Assembly: GCA_035353175.1 (NCBI GenBank)
Contig: DAOPZC010000020.1
Span: 1-63,104 of the forward strand
DNA from: DAOPZC01 sp035353175
Lineage (GTDB): Bacteria; Verrucomicrobiota; Kiritimatiellia; RFP12; UBA1067
Reading direction: 5' to 3'
DNA: 63,104 bases
Under the pieces are notes generated by a model. The model saw nothing but the letters and a program-made list of their open reading frames with translations. It was not told where the DNA came from and made no database searches. Both the position numbers and the translations under genes were made by a program. This document shows positions 58,338-63,104 of this stretch, piece by piece (position 1 is the first letter of the stretch; every line of letters starts with the position of its first letter).

Positions 58338-59616
58338 AATCCCGCGTGATCGGCGAGGTGCCGAGGTTGCTTTGCACCACGCCCATGCTCGCGCGGAAAC
58401 AGTCGCGCACGAAGGTTTGTGCCCGGGACGCCTTGGCGCGTGCGGCCTCCGGTTCACGGACCAGTTTTAAGACCGCCGGCACGAATTTCGCGAGATCGGG
58501 ATCGCGGTCGAAATCGAAGAGCCACTCGTCCAGTCCGATGTCGCGCCACATGAACCCCTTGCTGGTCTGCTCCGCGAAGCGGCCGACGATCGCGGGAATG
58601 CCGTTGCCGATGCACATGATGGGCGAGTGCATCTCCAGCCCGAACAGGCCGGCGGAGCGGACGTAGGTGCTGAGCGCCTCGTCCGTCAGCCAAAAGTTCT
58701 CGCGCCACACCACGTTTTTGCGCACGTCGTCCGGCAACTTGTCGACGAGCATTTCCTTGCCGACCGCCATTTGGCTCATGTCTTCCGGGCAAACCAACAC
58801 CTTGAGCCCCGTCTGGCGCGTCACGGCGCAGATCGCCTCGCGCAGCGGCGCGTGGTCGTGTTCCTTCATCGCCTCGTTGCGCGCGTGTTTGCGTTCCGCG
58901 GCGGCGTCCATGGGCTTGTTGCGGATTTTCCAGTAGGGCGTGTTGCGCAGCCGCGGGATGCAGCAGAGAAACTTTTCCGCCTCGAGCCCGTTCGCTTTCA
59001 GGAACGAATCCGCGGCGGCCTGGCTGCGCAGATCGCAGGCGAAGGCACCGTCCGGACCGAACGCCATGAGCGGCGCGTCGATGCCGTCGCTTTTCGCTTT
59101 CGCCAGTGAGACCGAGTCGCGGAAGTAGAGGAACCGGGCGCGGCTCATGAGGGCGCGCTCGTCTGTGCCGAAGCCGCCGTACGTGATGCCGTACACGCCG
59201 AATGGTTTCCCCGTATGTTTGACGAACGCGGCCACGTCGTTGTGTGCAACCATCGAGGGCCCCGAACCGTGCAGCAGGAAGTCGCACCACGCTACGGCAT
59301 CGCCGAGTTCCGCGTTCGACGCTTTACCCGTCACGCCGATCGTGCCCTTCACGATGCGGAGCGAGGGGAAACGCCTGTGCTCCATGGCCGCGACTTCAGG
59401 CGAGAGGTCGTTTGAGGCCCAGAGCATGACCTCTGCGCCGGGGATGTGCTTCTCGATCAGCGCGAGCACGCCCGGCGTGTGGGCGATGTCGCCGATGTTC
59501 ACGACTTGCCACGATGACCGCAACAGGATGCGCGGCGTGCGTTTCGCGGCGTCGGCCCGCAGCGAACACGCGAGGACTGTGGCGAGGGATGACTGGATGA
59601 AATGGCGACGGTTCAT
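58312..59616 (-). CDS. Tat-tagged polysaccharide pyruvyl transferase family protein
   Basis: This 434-aa protein begins MNRRHFIQSSLATVLACS, a Tat-type signal, followed by a polysaccharide-pyruvyl-transferase-like domain: LRSSWQVVNIGDIAHTPG, HGSGPSMVAHNDV, YGITYGGFGTDE, YFRDSVSLAKAKSDG and FGLEMHSPIMCIGNGIPAIV (the His-Ser/GxP segment typical of the family). These enzymes transfer pyruvate from PEP to sugars; PEP is cytosolic, so export would be odd unless the activity differs. Its 3' end overlaps ftsW by 26 bp. It starts 25 bp after the AraC-like gene. Confidence 0.72.
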   Translation of the reverse strand: MNRRHFIQSSLATVLACSLRADAAKRTPRILLRSSWQVVNIGDIAHTPGVLALIEKHIPGAEVMLWASNDLSPEVAAMEHRRFPSLRIVKGTIGVTGKASNAELGDAVAWCDFLLHGSGPSMVAHNDVAAFVKHTGKPFGVYGITYGGFGTDERALMSRARFLYFRDSVSLAKAKSDGIDAPLMAFGPDGAFACDLRSQAAADSFLKANGLEAEKFLCCIPRLRNTPYWKIRNKPMDAAAERKHARNEAMKEHDHAPLREAICAVTRQTGLKVLVCPEDMSQMAVGKEMLVDKLPDDVRKNVVWRENFWLTDEALSTYVRSAGLFGLEMHSPIMCIGNGIPAIVGRFAEQTSKGFMWRDIGLDEWLFDFDRDPDLAKFVPAVLKLVREPEAARAKASRAQTFVRDCFRASMGVVQSNLGTSPITRDFTAASRRF

Positions 59617-59641
59617 GAAGTTCTCCCGTGGCGGGTTGCGG

Positions 59642-60076
59642 TTACGCGAAAGAGCCGTAGGTGCGGGCGGTGACGAAAAGCCCCATGTCGTAAGAGTAAG
59701 GGTGAAGCGCCTTTTCCGGATCGGCCCATAGGTTCTGCCGGTATTGCGAGGGCGAGAGCCCGACGGCTTTCTGGAAACGCCGCGAGAAATAGAGCTGGTT
59801 GAGAAAACCGACCTGCACGGCGATCTCCTTGATGCTGAGATTGGGGAACGCCAGCAGCTTCTGGGCGTAGCGGATCCGCTGCCGCTCAATGTAGCGCTGC
59901 GGAGAAAGCCCCAGATGCCGCTTGAACAGACGGAAGAGCTGACAGTAGGAAAGGCCTGCGAGACGGGACAGCTGACGGTAGTCGGGATTTTCGTTGAGCG
60001 AGGCGCGGATGTATTCGGTGACGCGGAACAACCGCTCGTCGATTTCCTCTTCGCCGTTTTCCCCATTCACACGCAT
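59642..60076 (-). CDS. AraC-family DNA-binding protein lacking a sensor domain
   Basis: This 144-aa protein consists almost only of the double helix-turn-helix domain of AraC/XylS regulators (about 18-115): LSRLAGLSYCQLFRLFKRHLG, SPQRYIERQRIRYAQKLL and IKEIAVQVGFLNQLYFSRRFQK. Usual members are near 290 aa, with an N-terminal effector domain. Only 75 bp separate it from the upstream gene, so no such domain is encoded here. The start is uncertain (ATG 60076 or TTG 60112); neither has a good Shine-Dalgarno sequence. It could control the adjacent pyruvyltransferase-like gene. Confidence 0.8.
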   Translation of the reverse strand: MRVNGENGEEEIDERLFRVTEYIRASLNENPDYRQLSRLAGLSYCQLFRLFKRHLGLSPQRYIERQRIRYAQKLLAFPNLSIKEIAVQVGFLNQLYFSRRFQKAVGLSPSQYRQNLWADPEKALHPYSYDMGLFVTARTYGSFA

Positions 60077-60151
60077 GGCCCATAGCGTAAGAGAAATCGA
60101 AAAGGCGGGCAATCAAAAACGGCCGGTCGGCAATGTGCAGGACATGCGCAA

Positions 60152-61096
60152 TTACGGGCCGCGTTCGCCGGCAGGCTCGGTCGGCCCCGCGAAAAGGACG
60201 CCCCGCGACTGGAAGAGGCGCAGGGCGCGGCGGTGCGCGAGAGCCTCGAGAAAGGCGGTCATTTCGGCCTCGGACTTTTGGAACGTCGCGGCGAGCGCGC
60301 AGAGCGAGACCGGATGGCGGCTGACGAGGGCGATGAGGGCCGTCTCGGTCAGGGCGACGGGGGCGGTTTTCGGCTCGGCGCCGCTCTCGTGCGCGGCGGG
60401 GCCGAAGAGCGCGGTGAGCGCGCGCAGCCGCTCTTGCGGACAGGCGGTGACAGTGCCGTCGGCCGGTGGACGCACGGCGCTGTTCAGCGTGATGGCGTCG
60501 GGCGCGAAACTCTGCGCGATCTCGGCGATGCGCCGCGCCTGCACGTCGGCGTCGTTGAAGCCGGGAATGATAAAGACTTCGAGGTCGAGGCGGCCAGAGA
60601 ACTGCTGGCGGAACGCGCGGTATCCGGCGATGATGGCGTCGAAACGGAGCGAGGGATGGGGCCGCGTGACGTGCTCGAAGGACGTCTGGTCCCAGGCGTG
60701 CAGCGAGACCTTGACCACATCGGCGAGGGCGGCGTCGCGCCGCACCTCGGGCAGGTGGAACAGCGAACCGTTGGAGAGCAGCAGCGAGCGGCAGGGCGTT
60801 TCTGCGCGCACGAAACGGAGAAGGTCGCCGAAGCGCGCGTGAAGCGTGGGCTCGCCGGAGCCGGAGGCGGTGATGAAGTCGGGCGGCGATTCCGTCGTGA
60901 ACCACTGGCGCAGTTCTGCGAGGATCGCGTCCATGGGCGGCGATTCGGTGCGCGTGACGGTGGTCGCGGGCGTGGGACCGAGTTGGCAGAAACGGCAGTT
61001 GAGCGTGCAGTTTTTGGGCACGGCGAGATCGACGCCGAGCGAGCGCCCGTAACGGCGGGAAGGGACCGGGCCGAAGAGGTGGCGGTAAGCGTTCAT
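60152..61096 (-). CDS. Radical SAM protein (COG0731-like)
   Basis: This 314-aa protein has the radical SAM motif Cys-x3-Cys-x2-Cys (CTLNCRFC, near residue 29), preceded by FGPVPSRRYGRSLGVDL, which is characteristic of the COG0731 group related to TYW1. Other landmarks are ASGSGEPTLH, SNGSL, VKVSLHAWD and VFIIPGFND. The ATG at 61096 lies inside the octamer repeat and has no Shine-Dalgarno sequence. The substrate of this group in bacteria is mostly unknown; a C-terminal winged-helix-like part (about 240-314) may bind nucleic acid. Confidence 0.82.
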   Translation of the reverse strand: MNAYRHLFGPVPSRRYGRSLGVDLAVPKNCTLNCRFCQLGPTPATTVTRTESPPMDAILAELRQWFTTESPPDFITASGSGEPTLHARFGDLLRFVRAETPCRSLLLSNGSLFHLPEVRRDAALADVVKVSLHAWDQTSFEHVTRPHPSLRFDAIIAGYRAFRQQFSGRLDLEVFIIPGFNDADVQARRIAEIAQSFAPDAITLNSAVRPPADGTVTACPQERLRALTALFGPAAHESGAEPKTAPVALTETALIALVSRHPVSLCALAATFQKSEAEMTAFLEALAHRRALRLFQSRGVLFAGPTEPAGERGP

Positions 61097-61199
61097 TAGT
61101 TCATTAGTGCATTCGTTAGTGAATCCAATTTGGAACCGATCACGGGGTGCAGAAACCGGCTCCAAATAATGAACTAATGAACTCACGCACTCACGCACT
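61091..61199. repeat. Octamer tandem repeats forming a 16-bp inverted repeat
   Basis: GTTCATTAGTTCATTA (61091-61106) has an exact reverse complement at 61167-61182; each arm is two octamers. Further octamers follow (CACGCACT twice, 61184-61199). Inside, ATTTGGAACCG (61128-61138) pairs with CGGCTCCAAAT (61157-61167) with one mismatch. The element fills the gap between the TrkA gene and the radical SAM gene and overlaps the latter's start codon. Confidence 0.85.
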
Positions 61200-61203
61200 T
61201 CTC

Positions 61204-61872
61204 CTACGTGTCTTGGGCGATGGTGTCGATCTGCTTGTCGCGTCCGAAGACGAGGAGCTTGTCATCGGGCTGGATGATCTCGCTGGCCGTCGGAAGGATG
61301 ACGGTGCGCGGTTGCGTGGGATCATCGGCCAGGCGTCGGACGCAGAGGACGGTGACGCCGAAGTTCTTGCGCACCTCGGCTTCGGCGAGGGATTTGTGCG
61401 CGAGCGATTCCGGCACGTCGATCTCCGCGACGCTGAGACCGTCGGAGATCTCGAAAAGGTCGACCGAGCCTTTGGAGAGGAGCGTGCGGGCGATGCGTTT
61501 CGCGCAGTCGCGGTTGGGGTAGACCACCATGTCGGCGCCGACGCGTTTGAGGATCTTGCCGTGCAGGTCGGAGTTGGCTTTGGCCACGACCGTCGGCACG
61601 CCCAACTCCTTGCAGTTCACGGTGGCCATAATGCTGCCCTCGAGGTTGGTGCCGATGGCGACGACCACCACGTCGCACTCTTGGAACCCGGCGTCTTCCA
61701 AGGTGCGCGAGTTCGAGGCGTCACCTTCCACGGCCTTGGTCACGAACTCCGAGAACTCTTGGATGATGTCGCGGTTTTGGTCGATCAGCAGGACCTCCGC
61801 GCCGTGTTCCGCGAGACTTTCCGCGAGCGAGGCGCCGAAGCGTCCTGCGCCGATGATGCCGATACGTTTCAT
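61204..61872 (-). CDS. TrkA/KtrA-family potassium uptake regulator
   Basis: This 222-aa cytosolic protein has an RCK_N domain (GIIGAGRFGASLAE nucleotide loop, LLIDQNRDII, GDASNSRTL, about 1-125) and an RCK_C domain (about 140-220, with SVAEIDVPES and IQPDDKLLVFG). KtrA binds nucleotides and gates the KtrB/TrkH channel; no channel gene is in the window. It starts 48 bp after the sulfhydrylase gene on the same strand. Confidence 0.9.
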   Translation of the reverse strand: MKRIGIIGAGRFGASLAESLAEHGAEVLLIDQNRDIIQEFSEFVTKAVEGDASNSRTLEDAGFQECDVVVVAIGTNLEGSIMATVNCKELGVPTVVAKANSDLHGKILKRVGADMVVYPNRDCAKRIARTLLSKGSVDLFEISDGLSVAEIDVPESLAHKSLAEAEVRKNFGVTVLCVRRLADDPTQPRTVILPTASEIIQPDDKLLVFGRDKQIDTIAQDT

Positions 61873-61920
61873 AACGTGAGGAGTTGAGTGTTGGGGGTGT
61901 TGGAGATTAGGCCGTGGCGT

Positions 61921-63104
61921 TCACGCGAGCGCCTGGTCGAGGTCGGCGATGATGTCGTCCGGATGCTCGATGCCCACCGAAAAACGCACGAGATCGGGAC
62001 TGATGCCGGCGGCGGCGAGCTGCTCGTCGGTGAGTTGGCGGTGGGTGGTGCTGGCGGGGTGCAGCACTCCGGTCCGGGCGTCCGCGACGTGCACGACGAT
62101 GGCGGCGAGCTTCAGCTTGTCCATGAAGCGGACCGCGGCTTGGCGTCCGCCCCTGACGCCGAAGGAGATGACGCCGCAGGTTCCGCGGGGCAGGTACTTC
62201 TTGACGAGGGCGGCGTCCTTGGACGAGGGCAGGCCGGGGTAATTGATCCACGCGACGCCCGGGTGCTGCTCGAGATGGGCGGCCACGGCCTCGGCGTTGC
62301 GGCAGTGGCGCTCCATGCGCAGGTGGAGCGTCTCCATGCCGAGGTTGAGCAGGAAAGCGTTCATGGGGGCGGGCGCGCTGCCGAGGTCGCGCATGAGCTG
62401 GGCGCGGGCCTTGACGATGAAGGCGGCTGCGCCGAAGGTCTCGGTGTAGACCAGCCCGTGATAGGAGGGGTCGGGCTCGGTCAGGCCCGGGAACTTGCCG
62501 CTGGCCTTCCAGTCGAAGCGCCCGCCATCCACGATCATCCCGCCGAGGGAGACGGCGTGGCCGTCGAGGTACTTCGAGGTGGAGTAGGTCACGATGTCCG
62601 CGCCGAAGTCGAGGGGGCGACACAGGACAGGGGTCGGGAAGGTGTTGTCGACGATCAGCGGAACGCCGTTGGCGTGCGCCACGCGTGCGAACTTCTCGAT
62701 GTCGAAGATCGTCAGCGCGGGGTTGGCGATGGTCTCGCCGAAGACGGCGCGGGTGGTGGGCTTGAAAGCGGTCTGGATCTCGGCTTCGGAGGCATCGGGG
62801 TCGACGAATGTGACGTCGATGCCGAGCTTCTTGAAGGTCACGTTGAAGAGGTTGGTGGTGCCGCCGTAGATCGAGCCGGAGGCGATGAAGTGGTCCCCGC
62901 TGTTGCAGAGGTTCAGGATCGCGATGAGAGAGGCGGCTTGGCCGGAGGAGGTCATCAGCGCGCCGACGCCGCCTTCGAGCGCGGCGAGCTTCTTTTCGGG
63001 CGCTTCGGCCGTGGGATTGCTGAGGCGCGTGTAGAAGTGGCCGGGGACCTTGAGGTCGAAGAGGTCGCCGACGTGCTCGCTGCTGTCGTACTTGAACGTG
63101 GTGC
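61921..63104 (-). CDS. O-acetylhomoserine aminocarboxypropyltransferase (sulfhydrylase), 5' end missing
   Basis: The visible 393 residues belong to the PLP-dependent Cys/Met metabolism family. Seen from the edge inward: FDLKVPGHFYTRLSNPTAE, MTSSGQAA, GSIYGGTTNLFNVTFKKLGI, VDNTFPTPVLCRPLDFGADI and the PLP-lysine segment TYSTSKYLDGHAVSLGGM; the C-terminus has RFSVGIEHPDDIIADLDQAL. The long insert forms fit O-acetylhomoserine sulfhydrylase (MetY/Met17) rather than MetB. It makes homocysteine from O-acetylhomoserine and sulfide. The N-terminus lies beyond the window. Confidence 0.9.
   Translation of the reverse strand, partial: TTFKYDSSEHVGDLFDLKVPGHFYTRLSNPTAEAPEKKLAALEGGVGALMTSSGQAASLIAILNLCNSGDHFIASGSIYGGTTNLFNVTFKKLGIDVTFVDPDASEAEIQTAFKPTTRAVFGETIANPALTIFDIEKFARVAHANGVPLIVDNTFPTPVLCRPLDFGADIVTYSTSKYLDGHAVSLGGMIVDGGRFDWKASGKFPGLTEPDPSYHGLVYTETFGAAAFIVKARAQLMRDLGSAPAPMNAFLLNLGMETLHLRMERHCRNAEAVAAHLEQHPGVAWINYPGLPSSKDAALVKKYLPRGTCGVISFGVRGGRQAAVRFMDKLKLAAIVVHVADARTGVLHPASTTHRQLTDEQLAAAGISPDLVRFSVGIEHPDDIIADLDQALA

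Noticed and set aside
61884..61906. Possible further short tandem repeat (TTG spaced 7-9) between the sulfhydrylase and TrkA genes
   Set aside because: The spacing is irregular and the unit poorly kept, unlike the strict arrays elsewhere.
1..63104. tRNA, rRNA, riboswitch, prophage or insertion sequence
   Set aside because: No cloverleaf, conserved riboswitch core, integrase, transposase or phage structural gene could be recognised. A covariance-model scan would be needed to exclude small RNAs.

Overview
The window is GC-rich, gene-dense bacterial chromosome with no rRNA, tRNA, prophage or CRISPR that I can see. I infer a member of the PVC superphylum, probably Kiritimatiellota, Verrucomicrobiota or Lentisphaerota. 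The reasons are the many Tat-exported Gfo/Idh/MocA oxidoreductases paired with Tat-exported TIM-barrel isomerase-like proteins, several secreted glycoside-hydrolase-like proteins, a zinc-ribbon Ser/Thr kinase, and a diaminopimelate-type peptidoglycan gene set. The lineage is inference; there is no marker rRNA here.

Region 1 (about 60-15300, all on the minus strand) is a 13-gene carbohydrate catabolic cluster. In transcription order it encodes five exported proteins (TIM barrel, Gfo/Idh, Gfo/Idh, TIM barrel, Gfo/Idh), then an MFS importer, a PfkB kinase, an IolB-like isomerase, an FGGY kinase, an FAD-linked oxidase with an Fe-S partner, a fucose-isomerase-like protein and a class II aldolase. 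A perfect inverted repeat upstream of the first gene is a likely operator. The last few spacers are filled with different short tandem repeats (periods 7, 8 and 9), one ending in a perfect 28-bp palindrome.

Region 2 (15392-26456) holds an orphan DppD/DppF ATPase pair, a split chromate transporter, a CCA-adding-type nucleotidyltransferase, a LolA-like protein, two DUF21-CBS proteins, and a two-component system divergent from a Spy/CpxP-like, Cys-rich exported protein. Region 3 (26625-32341) has secreted enzymes: a glycoside-hydrolase-like protein, a secreted M55 peptidase and a divergent GH51-like protein, closed by a strong bidirectional terminator. Region 4 (32411-36168) has glutamate dehydrogenase, an Rrf2 regulator, guanine deaminase, a YfgM-like TPR protein and a tiny lipoprotein.

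Region 5 (36409-45351) links a Ser/Thr kinase, threonine synthase, a Cys-cluster protein and a GH123-like protein. After these comes a second TIM barrel-Gfo/Idh pair, paralogous to the pair in region 1. Region 6 is purine salvage (apt, adenine deaminase). Region 7 (48067-58337) is a division/cell-wall cluster: mraZ, rsmH, ftsL-like, ftsI, murE, murF, murD, a LysM lipoprotein and ftsW. It lacks mraY, murG and murC at their usual places. Region 8 (58312-63104) has a Tat-tagged pyruvyltransferase-family protein, a DNA-binding-domain-only AraC protein, a radical SAM protein, a TrkA protein and a truncated O-acetylhomoserine sulfhydrylase.

The best candidate for an undescribed system is region 1 together with its paralogous module in region 5. 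It may be a periplasmic oxidation/elimination route for cleaving glycosides without hydrolases, feeding an isomerase-kinase-aldolase pathway. This is an inference from family membership and gene order, and the substrate is unknown.
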